Below, piece after piece: positions 50,088-62,774 of a stretch of 64,000 nucleotides of DNA (positions are counted from its first letter, which is position 1; each line of letters opens with the position of its first letter). The DNA comes from Brugia malayi (lineage: Eukaryota > Nematoda > Chromadorea > Rhabditida > Onchocercidae). The notes beneath the pieces were generated by a model, which was not told the DNA's origin, made no database searches, and saw nothing but the letters and a program-made list of their open reading frames with translations. Both the position numbers and the translations under genes were made by a program. The stretch covers positions 17,232,721 to 17,296,720 of the forward strand of contig NW_025062479.1 of assembly GCF_000002995.4 (NCBI RefSeq), read 5' to 3'.

Positions 50088-52120
50088 ATGTGTACGGCAA
50101 TGCTAGCTGTAACTGCAGCAGCTGTTATCGCAACCTTCGCTTATTGCTATTATAAGGGAGGCAAGTGGCCATTCGAGAAAGTCTCTCGCAGTGCACCTGA
50201 TCATGTAAATATATCTTTGAAATAACTGTTTCCAAATGACGATAAACATTTTAGTTTAAAAAGTTGAAATAATGAGTAATTTTCAAATTTTGATGAAGAA
50301 ACTGATCGGAAAAAGCTACTATATTTTCCTTTTCTCGCTTTATTGTGTAAAGAAATTGATCAGAATTAAAAAATTTTAAATTAAGTAAAAAAAAGGTAAA
50401 TGAAGAAGTATAACATAAACTGTTACACTTGTATTTGTGGGTTAGATTTCTCGAAACATAAGTGACGTAGTTTCAGGAATAGAAAATCCTTCCAGAAATT
50501 TGGATAGCATTTCAGAACTGACAATGTTTGTACACTGAAAATCGGATTATCATTTAAAAACAATTTGTGCTGTGCCCGTTCTCAACTGTAACTTCAATTA
50601 TCGATCGATAAATTCATATCTTTAAACAGTCCTTTCCTAATGCATATTCAGCTTACATAACTTAAGCTTCATCAAATGTATCTTCGAAAAATGGAAAACC
50701 TAAAAAATTGTAGTTGGAATCATTATGTACAATAAAAAATTATGCATTATTAGAAAGAGGCAACGAATAATCACAGAAAGAATAAATTTTTCATGGCGAT
50801 TCCAGTTGTTTAAGCATGCTCATTATTTGAAATTTATAGCAATTACTTGTAAGCCCTATCAAAGGTTAAAGTTGCCGTTCATCAGCTTGTCCTTTTTTTT
50901 ATTTATGGTGTCGAAAAACTTACTATCCAGTATTTAAATCTCGAAACAAAAGTATAATTCCATGGAATAATCGACCCCAGTTGTAACTATAGTGTCGGTC
51001 CTAAGGTGACTGTCAATCTTTGAACTTTGCAGACAGTCTGGATTTAACATTTATTCTTGTTGTCATATGTTTGCCTATATTGAATGACAAACAAATGTGG
51101 TCAAACATTTCCCTTTGAAAAAATGACAACGAAAAACATGCATATATAGCAGTGGCATGCATCATCTGCAGGTAATACAATCTTCGCCATGAATTATTTA
51201 TAATTAATTAATATTATTATTAATTAATTATTATTATAAGCTGTGTTAGTACTAGCTGTGTTAAATTTTTCACTGACATTTAAATAAATAACATTTTTAC
51301 AGATTATTCGACTCTACATTTCTAATAAAGCATTATATTTCCATGTCACAAATTAAAAAATTTTTTAAATATGTTGTACAATGATATCCAGCAGGCTGCA
51401 AAATTTTCAACATAATTATTTGGAATATTTCTCCAAATATTTTTTCTTACTTTTTCCTACAAAATTTGAAAAATTTACCAGCCTTTATTAATTGTAACAT
51501 TATGAGGCATTTGTAAAAAATATAAATTATAGCGAAATAAATTACAATATAAACCAAAGTTTTATAAATTGTGTCATATAAATTATGGATCCACTAATTT
51601 CTGAATATTCATTTTCATTAAATGACCTTTCTTCATATTTTAACCCATCGGACAATGTTTTTTTTCATTCCTAACTGAAAAATGATCTATGCTGTAATAA
51701 AAAAAAAAAAAAAAAACGCTACTATGAAATTATATTCTGCAACAGATCGCCAATATCTTCAATTGATCTTTAGACTCGACATTGGATACTTGATTCAATG
51801 GATCTATTTCTGAGGACAGATGAATCGCTCTATTCAAATATTTTCGTAAAATTTATTAAAATGTCGATGTCATTCTCTTTAAATTCTGTTTCTATTATGT
51901 ACTTTATGGAATGTTGTGAAAGTTGTTCTTTTCTTACTTCATTCTACGGCAATGCGAAATCATTCCATGCTGCCAGTCCATTTCGGCATTGTAATTCAAA
52001 AATTTTTTCCTTCTATTTGATCGTTTTTTGAATACTTTCTGTTACGTGCCTTATTAAATTTATTTGAGCTTCTCTGACCGAATATTATTCAACTTCTGTT
52101 TTCAGGAATCCTCCGAGTGA
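50088..52120 (+). CDS. Possible very small single-pass membrane protein
   Basis: An ATG at 50088 lies 16 bases after a clean acceptor (AATATTCTAG), the arrangement expected of a trans-spliced nematode message. The frame gives a hydrophobic segment (AMLAVTAAAVIATFAYCYY) and then a basic tail (KGGKWPFEKVSRSAPDH). At 50205-50216 a GTAAAT donor follows the His codon. Splicing to a well-bounded 46-nt exon at 52106-52151 (TTTTCAG before, GTAAGT after) would end the frame as ESSE-stop, a 43-residue protein. Unspliced, the frame ends at 50225 after 45 residues. No family is recognised. The 52106 exon could instead belong to the 5' end of the transporter downstream. Confidence 0.33.
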
Positions 52121-52798
52121 ACAGAAATTTCTGATGGTTTATATCGGAATTGTAAGTTCTCTTATTTATGTAAAAGTAACTTAAACATAATCAAAACCCT
52201 AAAAAGTTACACCTATGTCTTCTGATAATTTTCAGTTTTTTTAATGGGGAGGTTTTGAAGTTTTGATAATCAAATTTATATTTAGACTCATCTTGATTTT
52301 GTATAAAATCTTAAGTTTTTTCGGCATGTTTTAGTATGGAAATAGTTTAAAATAGCTCTTAACTTTTCGCGTTCGATTTACCATTCTATTCAAATACTCT
52401 ACTTACTCAACTAATAGCAAGTTTAGAAACAATAATATTGCTAAAAGCATAATGTGTGTCGAAGAATGAAATCTTTCAAGCATATTTGAAATTACATTGA
52501 ATAGATCCTACTTGGTCGAGCTCTTATAGGTCTAAAATGTTGATTTCAAGTGGTCTAAAGAAAGCAAGTTAATACGTCACTGATCATTCTAAAAATTTTT
52601 GTCGAAGCTTTTGTGGAAATATTTCTTACTAAGTCAAAAATGAAACAAAAAAAGATGATACAATACCCCGAAGACCAGCATTTGACCGTTCTTTCCCAAA
52701 TCTTTGCCTGGCTTGTCTGACTTGTCCGAGGCAAAATTGTTTTAGTGATACTTGAAGACTCCACACTCGAAGGAGTTTAAGGATGAAAATACAATCAG
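50226..52798. other. AT-rich stretch before the transporter gene
   Basis: Apart from the possible 46-nt exon at 52106-52151, nothing is supported. The stretch includes a TTAATTAATTA-type low-complexity block at 51200-51240 and a poly-A run near 51698-51715. Plus-strand frames at 50725-50937 and 51798-52031 have no splice partners or motifs. Confidence 0.45.
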
Positions 52799-55700
52799 AT
52801 GACAAAAAAGATTAAAAGAGACCAATTTTCAACGAAGGTAGAGAACACGTTTGGCTAAAAAAAAGATACCATTAGTCCAGTAACTGCCGTCGGCTACTTT
52901 CTAGGCCAACAGTGACCACCAGGGACACCAAGACCCAAAGAAACAAATAAGAGCAAATGCATATGTTTACCTTTTAACGTTGATGGCCGCAATGGGTGGA
53001 TTACTATTTGGTTATGATACTGGCATTGTCTCCGGGTAAGTGATAGTATCTTAGCTGGATTTTGTTCTCTTCAATTTCTTTTTTCACTTTATTGTCTTTT
53101 CCGCTTTAGTTGTGCTAAAAGTTAGATTTCATTGCAATGATTTTCAATTACACATTTGTTTTTTAGATGCAAATTGTTATCGCATCTCTTCATTAAGTCG
53201 CATAAGAATTACAATTAAGAAAAGTTTGTTTTCTTTTTTACTTTAAAATAAGCAGAACTAATTTTCAGCATAATGCTATACTTGCCTCATAATAAATATA
53301 TGGATGGTTTATCAACTGTTTGGCAGGAAATTATAATCAGTATAACATCCGGAATGGCAGGTATTGCTGCTCTAACCGCAGGTTATTGAAGTTCCTTTTG
53401 AATTTTAGTTTTTAAGCCATTCTAATATTTTACCTTCAAAAATATTTCGAAGGAGAAAATGCATCATCACGATTAATCGATAAAGATGTTAGCACTTTTG
53501 ATGAGTATCCTATTTGGTATGTTATCCTCTATTTAGTATTCTTTTTTGGCAAAGATTCGAAAGTTTCTTTACATTCCAGCCATTTGTCTTTGGACTTCTT
53601 CTCCCAGTCCACCACATTGCTAGCAGATGCAATCTTATGGGAAGCAAATTGTATTTGCTGTAAAAATTATTTGGAATCAGTTTTTTGAAGTAGTTTAAAA
53701 TTCACCTAAATTTTATGAAATAACAAACCTGTAAAAGTTACTTAAAATTATCAAACATAGGAAAAAGCAGCGATAAATTCGGTCGTCGAAAAGTGATCAT
53801 ATCGGCCACTGTGTTCTTTATCGCTGGCGCTATTATTTGCGGTGTTGCTTTCGGTCGGTGGACATTGCTTATTGGACGCATATTGTTGGGGATTGCCATT
53901 GGTATCAGTTGAATATTTTATGTCTCATATTAATTTACAGGAAATTTTGATAATAATGTTATTTGTAATAAAGGATCTAATACTTTTAACAATTAAAATT
54001 AGAAGTAATGGAATTAAAGATGAAGTTCTCCTATTAACAGGAAAATGCTAAGATACCGAAGTAAACCAATGTGAATCACTTGCAATTACTTTACTGTTAT
54101 ACAGAATTACAGGATTTGCGTCCATGGTTGTACCCGTATACATAAGCGAAGCGGCCCCCGCGAGAATACGGGGGAAATTGGTAACAATTTATCAGTTCAT
54201 GGTGGCATTTGGATTTACGGTCGCCAATGCTGTGGCGGCGTGGTTCGCTCATTATGATCCAGTGAATATTGGTTGGCGCTTGATGTTCGCATTTGCTGCT
54301 GTGCCGGCTTTAGTTCAGGTACTATAATCTTTACTTTCTTTCAAAGATTTCGACTTGTTTAAAATTGTAATTTCGTAAAACAAATTGACTTTACTATGTA
54401 AAAAGTTTCTATAACGTTAACATCACTGTAAAAGGAGTTTCTATGACTTCACATAGGTTCATAATTCTCATTTTTCAGAAATTGAAAAACTTTCGGGAAA
54501 AATTATTTGAAGGAATGGCTTTTAAAAATTCAGATGTAAATTCGAAATTGAAGCAACACCGAAAAATGTATTTTCAATATATCCCTTTCACTGTGGAACT
54601 AACGAAATCAATTTAGCTAGTCGGCTTCCTTTTCCTACCAGAAACACCACGTTACCTAATCAATCACGGGCGTGAAAAAGAAGCACAAGAGGTTTTGCAC
54701 CGGTTATATGATAACGATAAGGAATGGATTGCTTATGAGATGGGTGAAGTAGCGCGTGAAATGAGACGTGAGGCAATACTTCGTCAAGAAAGCGGTAGGT
54801 TAACTTAAATAAATAAAAAAGACCTAAATAAATTAATTAAGATTTTCATGCCAACATCATACCACATTTCTTTTCACAATATATCATTAGTTAGCATTTC
54901 TTCTATGTAACTTAATCTTGTTTCGAACTTTAGATGGAAATTGAGTAAAATATGTTACATTTGCTTAGTATGAGCTCATATTTCCCTTCAGCATTTCCTC
55001 TCATCGTTACAAAGTACATTTATTAATACTCCTTAAGTATCAGGAACTGTGTGAAATAGTTTGCATACAAATTTGAATGGATATGAAAATGATATGTTAT
55101 TGATAGGAGATGAATTCGTCCTTCGCAGAGTGTTGAGAACGGCGCATGTACGAAAAGCTCTGGCACTCGGCTGTGCTTTGCAGATGTTTCAGCAGCTTGC
55201 TGGAATAAATACTATTTTGTAATCCTTTTCTTTCAAAGTTATAACTTTTAGAAATTTGATAATTATTTTCTCAAACTAGTTTATTGTTTTAGTGCTGTAT
55301 GCATGGAAAAACAAACCTTTTAAAATTAACGATATTACTACCTCTGTTTCTTGTTTCGTTTTGTTTTGCTTTTTTTTCTTTTTCTTTTTTTAGATGTTTA
55401 TAAGGAATAGTGCATCCATGCTTATCGATCTTTCTTATGAGAATATGAATGTTATCCTATCATTTTGATTTAAGTAACCTCTTTCGAAAATTTTTGAAGT
55501 ATGAAATGAACTTGAGTTTATAAAGACTAAATGGAAAATTATTTATCAATTTAAGATATTATACCAGCAGCATTATTCGTTCTGCTGGCGTACACGATAA
55601 AATTACAACAATTTGGATTTCATGTGGTATTTCAAGTAAATACTTTTTTTGTTTCAAGTAGTTTTTTAACTGACCAATCTCTGTTGACCTTGTTTTAGCA

Positions 55701-57827
55701 CGCAAGACTCTAATAATTACTAGGATCTATAAACTACATATTTTTTTTGCAATTTTCTTTTAAAAATTTTGTAGCTGTGCAAGCGGTAGGGACAATACTA
55801 CCACTGAACTTGATCGAAAGACTTGGGAGGCGTACTCTTGTGTTGTCGTCTCTAATCGGTGTTGTTATTACATTGTGTATGATGGGTGGTGCGTTCATTC
55901 TTATCAATTATGATTCCTCAAAAATTAATCCTGGTAAGTGATAACTGCTGATGATGGTCAGGAATTGTCGGCATCGGTAATTAAGTTGCTACAATTATTA
56001 TATGTAAATGTGTAATAGATAATTTGCGTTAGTGTTGTTAGCACAAGGCAAGCTTTTCAGGAAAATTCTTTAAAAGAATGAAGTAAGAAAACTTGGTATT
56101 GAATCATGAAATACTTTCCTAAAAGTGTTGCTATCTCGACAAGATTTAGTTATGAAATACTCTCTTTTACAAGAACCGATCCTTTTTTAAGCGCAGGCTT
56201 ATATTGGTATAGATATGAATTCTACCAACACGAACAAGGAATTACTAGACTTATGCTTCGGATTCAGGTGAATCAAAAGATTTACTAATTTTTCAACTAG
56301 ACATGAAAAGCAATAATTTTGTCAAAATAGCCTTCTACATACTCGAAAAAACAATGCAGTTTTTCGAATAATAAAGATTTTAATTCTGATGTGCACTTCA
56401 TGTTCAGAATTGATATTATTTTAGTGAACTTTTTATCAATCTGATCATTTGAAAATAACAGGTGAAATATGCAGCATCCGAGATTTCGAAATTTGTTCGA
56501 TGTTACAGGAATTGCGATGAATGTGTAACATCAGAATATTGTGGATATTGTAGTCTGAAGGAAGAATCTTCATCATTACCAACAACTTTTGGGCAGTGCC
56601 TACCTGTTAATTCAGAAAATATTCAACACTCACTTTATGGATACTGTAAGGTACGTCTTCAATAGACGTATCTTATACTTAAGATCAGTTGATCGCTGCA
56701 CAAACCTAAATCAAAAAAAAAAAACCAGTTTAGGATAAAATGATAATTAGTGACTCCTTTTCTAGAATGATTAATAAATGAGATTTTAATTTGTGGGATC
56801 GATTAAAATTTATATATCTTGTTAGCTGTACCTTATGATAAGGGATCTCCAGGAAAATTATTGCTGAACATGATGGGACATATTCCGAAAAGCCTTTAGA
56901 GGAACTAAAGACAACCTAGAACGGAACTGTTTGAGCTGTTGATAGCTCATTGGTAATAGATTAATTGAAATGCACTATCACCAGAAACACTGACCCATCA
57001 AAAAATCGTTACAAATTTGTTCGGAATAATTGCAATTATTTCATGTTCACTTTATTTTCTACTTCATTTTGAATTTAATGCTATTTTTCAGGATAGCATG
57101 AACAATGCGACTGCTTATTCATTTACTGATACATCTTGTAAAACCCGATTTACAGCATTACCAATAGTAATTATGATACTCTACATTTCTGTTTATTCCC
57201 TTGGTAAGTTTCTATAGTTCAAAACAAGTTACTGAAAGACTATTAAAAAATTTTCTTAATTATCCCCCAAAGTCATCAGTATTTCAGGTATGGGTCCAAT
57301 CCCATGGGTTTTCAATGCCGAGGTTTATCCGATTTGGGCGAGAGGCACATGTGTTGCTTTATCTACATTTACAAATTGGACCTTCAATCTTTTGATGTCG
57401 TTAACATACCTCAGCTTAAGTCAAGCTATCACCAAACATGGTTCTGGCGATCTTCGCACTTTTTTCAAAACTTTTTTTTTCAAATGAAACTGGTGATTTA
57501 TACATTACTTAACAAAAAGGAAAGGATTAAGAACAAAAATAATAACGTGGCTCTACTGCATGAGACTATTGTAAGAATAGAAGTTAAGAGTATTCAAGAA
57601 AGGGCAGAAAACTGAAAAGTTCAAGACGCTTTGATGTCATAATTTTAGGTGCGTTCTTCTTATATGCTGGTATTTCATTCATTGGCTTCATCATATTTTA
57701 TTTCTTTGCGCCGGAAACACGTGGAAGACGTATTGAAGAGATTGAACGATTATTCATGAGTGAAAAAGAAATAACACCTGAAAGAAATCAACGACACGAA
57801 AAAACCGTGTCTGCTTCTGTTATCTAA
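52799..57827 (+). CDS. SLC2A13: SLC2A13-type H+/myo-inositol cotransporter (HMIT)
   Basis: Fourteen exons with matching phases: 52799-52837, 52905-53035, 53269-53381, 53761-53901, 54113-54318, 54617-54794, 55107-55218, 55556-55626, 55775-55933, 56197-56267, 56462-56650, 57092-57203, 57288-57440 and 57649-57827; about 617 residues. It is a major facilitator sugar-porter fold with twelve membrane spans, expected at the cell surface importing inositol with protons. Visible signatures: [14 protein letters not shown] (span 1), KFGRRK after span 2, [15 protein letters not shown] (span 4-5 region), PETPRYL after span 6, QQLAGINTI (span 7), ERLGRR after span 8, WARGT after span 10 and [12 protein letters not shown] after span 12. 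A long outer loop between spans 9 and 10 is rich in Cys ([18 protein letters not shown]), which separates HMIT from ordinary glucose transporters. The first exon ([13 protein letters not shown]) is inferred. A start at MVYIGI in 52134-52151 is equally phase-compatible. Exon 56197-56267 is supported mainly by phase. Confidence 0.9.
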
Positions 57828-58642
57828 TCTTTTTTCTGTAATGTGAACTATATTGTGCTATGAAATAAGTGGATTTTGTGGTTACTGCTACCAAAGTAAT
57901 AGATTTGTGATTAGTGGCATAAAAAAGAAACTGAGATCAAATAAATTTTCAACATTCATTCAGAGGTTAAATGAATAGGGCAACAATGTGACTTGCTATA
58001 GAAATAATTCAATAAAGCAATAGAGATACCATGTACTGTTGAAAAGCATTTACTAATACATTTTGTCAAAACAATTTTACAAATTGTTTACAAAATAAGA
58101 AACAAAAATTATGAAGAATATGAAGGGAAACAAGTCTGGGTAAGCAACTCTTTAGAAATAATATTAAGGGCTACCGTATTGATAGGTCGGGAAAACAAAT
58201 TTTGTTAATTCAGTCTTTTCAAAATTAGTAAAAAACATAGCAATCATATAATCAAACTATAAAAAAAAAAACAATATTTTGAATATTGAAAATCGATTTG
58301 CTTTAACTCGCACAGCAGTTTGCAACTGAAAAAAGGAAAAAGAAAGACGATAGCAAGTTCCGTTTTATGAATAAGTTGGAAGCAGTCAGAAGACCTTTGC
58401 AGGAAATTCTTGCTATTGATTGCACTATTGAAGCCATAAAACTTAGCTGTAAATCGTGGTGAAACATATCAAATTGAATTTTTCAAAAACGATAAAAGAA
58501 AAGGACAATTATGCATCCGAAATCGAAACAAAATTTGGCATCAGTTGTATCATATTTCACAAAATTATTCACTGACAGTGGTCAAAATAAAAATTGTTTT
58601 CTTGCAAGACTGCTAAAAAAGGGACGCTATCTTAAAAAGCAC
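57828..58642. other. Convergent 3' ends of transporter and membrin genes
   Basis: The two genes end tail to tail with about 815 bp between their stop codons. AATAAA-type signals at about 57938 and 58011 (+ strand) could end the transporter message. No further gene is seen. Confidence 0.55.
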
Positions 58643-60115
58643 TTAACTTTTCCAAAAACGATAAAAGAAAAACATAGAAACAATGAAAGTCATGCAACCC
58701 ACACAAAAAATAATCCAGTCTTCATTCAATCGCCTTTCAATCATTTGTAATGTTGTCGATGATAAGCCAAGCTAAAATGGGCAATAATTATGTACCTAAA
58801 CCTTCATTCGATAACAATGACAAAAATCGCATGTTCAGCTAAATTTAATGCTCATTAGAAGCATTTATTTCCTCACTAATGCATTTCTTTAAGTGTAAAA
58901 CTTTACAAAATACTTCCATATGCTATGGTATACCTACTAAGAGGAAGATTTTCTCTCATTGCAAGGGACAAAACATAAAAAAAAATTTAAGTGAACATAA
59001 TTAATCTGCAGCTTCTCCAGCTGATCTTTGTGTCATTTAATTTTTCTCTTTGAAAGATTACAAATTTGCATATTAAGAACTATTTACCGTATGCCCTATA
59101 CTCAGAACTTTATGCTTGATCCCTCTCAACCCTACTCCCTGTGAGCGAATCTGCTCAAGTATCGCGCTTCCGTGGCTAATAAGTTCATCAATAGCATTGT
59201 GAGAGGAATGTAAATGATCATGGAGAACTAGTTCGCAGTCTTCGATTGAGACATGTGTTGTGTCATTTGGGCGAAATCTGAAATTGCATTAATGAATAAT
59301 ATAAACTGGACTCTGGAATTATAAATCAAAAAATTGAATTAATAGAACCAAGCTGAAAAAAACTAAGAGCCCAGTTACGTCCCCAAACTCCTTTCAAAAA
59401 AAAAAAAAAAACTTTTCCCACCTCTCCACAAACATAAAATACCTTTGAGTAAGAAGTTCTTCTCTTTCAGCAATGGCCCTCCATTTACTTGTCATACGCA
59501 TGTGCATATTGTCAACTGTCGAGTGCAGTGAATGACAATCGAATTTCAACTGATCCACTTTATATTTGACAGTACGTCGACGATGTGGTGGTTCCTTGCT
59601 GACAAATATATCTAGACGTCCACAATTTCCATCAATCTGCCTGCATGTTAGAACTAAATTCGAAGAGTTTAAATTTAAAATTAAGAGAGAGATTTTCAAA
59701 AGTCTATCGACCAATCACAGTGTGTTTGATCAAGAATCGAAGTATCAAAAATAATTGCTAATAATCCTTCCTTCATTTTTTCTGCCAGCGTCAAATCCCT
59801 ACTCATGCATAAGACCTAACTGTTAAGCATGACTAATTGAACTTGGTGTTCTGTAAGATTCTTACATAGCGTTCTTCAGTTTTTCTACATTAATACTCAA
59901 TTAATGAAATCATAAGATGTGAAATATCACACTAAAATACAATTTCGCAAACTTTATGAAAAGACCAGATGTGGAACCAAAACTTACTTCAACCGCTGGT
60001 AAATATTTTGGATAATTTTCTGAGCATCGCTTTCATTTCGCATGCTTTCCAAGGTACCTAAGTCAAAGTGTACTTGTTGCAGCAGACTATTTGTTTCGTG
60101 ATACAAACTTTCCAT
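58643..60115 (-). CDS. GOSR2: Membrin (Golgi SNAP receptor complex member 2)
   Basis: Four minus-strand exons: 60115-59988, 59640-59443, 59277-59088 and 58771-58643; phases agree; 214 residues, against about 212 in the human protein. It is a Qb-type SNARE of ER-to-Golgi and intra-Golgi vesicle fusion, anchored by its C-terminus. The N-terminal part begins MESLYHETNSLLQQVH. The conserved core runs through SKEPPHRRRTVKYKVDQLKFD (about residues 61-80) and REELLTQRF. The SNARE helix spans HNAIDELISHGSAILEQIRS to GIKHKVLSIGHT. LGLSSTTLQMIERR then leads into a membrane anchor (WIIFCVGCMTFIVSMFFFY) and a short RFWKS tail. The ATG at 60115 follows an acceptor about 25 bases upstream, suitable for a trans-spliced leader or a 5' untranslated exon. 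Confidence 0.92.
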
Positions 60116-62774
60116 AATAGACTTACTTCCCTGCTGAAAAAGAAAGAATTTTATTTATCATAAATCATGCAATAATTTCTGACAATGGAGGATGCATGAA
60201 ATGTATAAGGCAAAGTGTGGAATGTATGTATAGCTCCGCTCTAGCACAAGTAATCATCAGAAGCATGTCTAAAAACAATACAATGATGACAACATGTGCC
60301 GAAAGAATTTCATCCGTGGTTTCCTTTATGGTCAACCATAACCACTTGGCGATAACGGGGCATAGCCAAGGACAATACGAAAATAACGGTCGCAGAGCAG
60401 TGGATGGGGTGAAGCGCACTGTTGAGCAGGGGGGGGGGGCTGTATCATGATTCATTTCTCTTCTTTCGGTTAATTTTTGTGCATCTCACTGTTGAGTTTT
60501 CAAATAATCCTGTTAGCTACTTTGAAAAGTATAAAGTACTGTGAGATCCATTATTTCATAATTCTTGTTACCTTTTGAAGATATTAATTTAATCTTCATT
60601 TATCGATCGATAAATTGTGTTCAGAGTGTCATTTGTCATCAATTGTTAAATACTACAAAATAACTTTTTTGACTAATGACTTAATGACCCTTCATTGTGT
60701 TTCTTTTACCGTTTGTGAAATTTTATTAGTTTTAAAACCCTTCTTTTTTGAATTTTTTCCTGACGACTTTGTACAGACGCCTCCCACTAGGTAACTGAAC
60801 AATCGTAGTAGCTCATAAACAGTTCCATGTGCTCCTGATGGCTTAACTTCTATGCTATCATTGCTGTACTGTTATACTTCCTTGATCATTATAAGCATGA
60901 AAAAGGATCTCAAAATTGAAGAATCGTTGGAGGAGATTTTTAAGATGAATTGTGTGGATGCACTACTTTTTAATGCTGATATTACTAAAACATCGAAAAA
61001 GTTGTTCTTTAATAGTATAGTCGAAAGTATGAGCAAATGATGTTGTTTGAGGACAAGAGAGAAGGATGATTTGCTTATTCCATTTAGTTAGGTTTACAGG
61101 GAACTTTTGTATGTTCCCAATGTAATTAGCTCTCATTATCTCAGTTAATCCCATAAGCTTAGAGAATTAATTACTAACAGTGTAGTCACATAAGTAGTGA
61201 TAATTTTATTAAGATCTCTCAGTAAGCTTATTATCACCGTAAATTCACTATTTTGTTTCAGTAAAGAGCATGGAAGATTCCATTTTCTCCTATCTGTACA
61301 TTAATCCATGCTGTAAATTAATTGTCGAAAATTATTGAGAACATTTCTACGATTACTCAGTATTACCATAGGGGTATTATTAAGAGACATCTCATCATTA
61401 TGGAAAGAGATATTTATATAATGGATGGAATAAATTAGAATAATTTCCAAGTGAAGATTTCAGATTGAGAATCAAAATCTGTTTCAGAGAACTCGAATAC
61501 TCATTTTTGCCATCTGTAAGGAGTTCCCAGATATTTTTTTTTTTTTGTTTTTGTTTTAACTGTGCAAATGGTGGTGAATTACATAGCTTTTGTCTGAACT
61601 GAATGAATATTATGCAGGCCGTCGATCAGGAAGTATGCCAATCGATGTATATTGTTACGCCTTATTTAGAGCACCTGTTGCTGAGCTTGGTAGCAAGCGG
61701 AACTATTGAATTAAATTTTATTATGCGTAATATATGTTTGAAAGTTTTTTGATTCAAATTGGCCTTATATTGCTTCATTCAATATGTCTAGGTATATTCA
61801 AATCAAGCGCTGGTAATTATTGGTGGAGTTATTAATTGGTCTTAGTTTGATACGAGTCATCTGCTAAGTACAATCAGTTCCTATCGTGCAGTTGAAAAGT
61901 GAATTTGGCTTCTTAATTATTTACTAAGTATTTAGCCCTATTAATCCGAGGATAAGTCTGCGATATATACCTCCTTGTTTCTCTATACAGTTAAATTGAC
62001 CTTATCGTTTTTATAATCAGTTATCTTTCTACGTTTATAGTCATTAAAGTTTACGGTTTACTGTTATTATGATTATCAAAATGAGACACGAGCAATTTGA
62101 GCGCCTTCAACGAAAAATAAGAAGTTTGCAGTTGTAACTTTTTATGATCAAATAATAATAACAATAAACCGATATAATTTATATCACATAGGATTTTCTC
62201 GGTGAACTACATTTTGCAATGCACTTAACAAAACTGGAGGATAACTCAACTCTGGTGAAACCCGGATGAAAATTGTAGAATTTTTTATAGTAATCTCTCT
62301 TAATTCAACTTTGAGGTTTTTTGCGCGTGCTTAGCAGATATATTTTATTGTCTTCTAATAATACAAGTTTTGATGAACGTATTTGACTTTATCACTTAAG
62401 TTTGATAAATTTTGTTAGTAGTTTCTGGAGCGGTTATCTGATTAGGATAGGTATTTAAGCCTAGGAGTGAAATTTCATTTCTGGAGTGAAATTTCTACTT
62501 CAAGCTTAAAGGAAAGTTTCTATGCTTCTTTTAATTTATTGAACTCCATTTCACTTTCGAGTTGTATTTTTAATAAATCTATTTTTTAGAAATCATCATT
62601 ATCGATCAATTACACAAGTGCATATGTGCCAGTTTAATAATAAAGAAATATAATTTCTTGCTAGCTTTTTGTCGGAAAATTCTGAGAAACTTCAACCAGT
62701 CAATCAATCGAAATTTCAGTCTTATAAACCAAGTATATTCAAAAGTGGAAAATATATCGGCCTGAGTTACTGCA
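60116..62774. other. Intergenic region between membrin and ddi-1
   Basis: Divergent upstream regions of two genes. A 10-base poly-G run lies near 60430 in a locally GC-richer patch (60340-60440). Two small plus-strand frames are noted without being called: 60897-61040 (47 codons, MKKDLKIEESLEEIFKMN and onward, highly charged) and one from ATG 61613 (46 codons, containing MYIVTPYLEHLLLS). Either could be an exon of an unrecognised gene, but splice partners were not found. Confidence 0.4.

Noticed and set aside
58511..58750. 79-codon plus-strand open frame
   Set aside because: Antisense to the last membrin exon, which has a convincing anchor segment and family match on the minus strand.
60165..60455. 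Overlapping open frames of 84 and 96 codons on both strands
   Set aside because: No motif, no splice context and a poly-G run. The openness seems due to local GC-rich composition.
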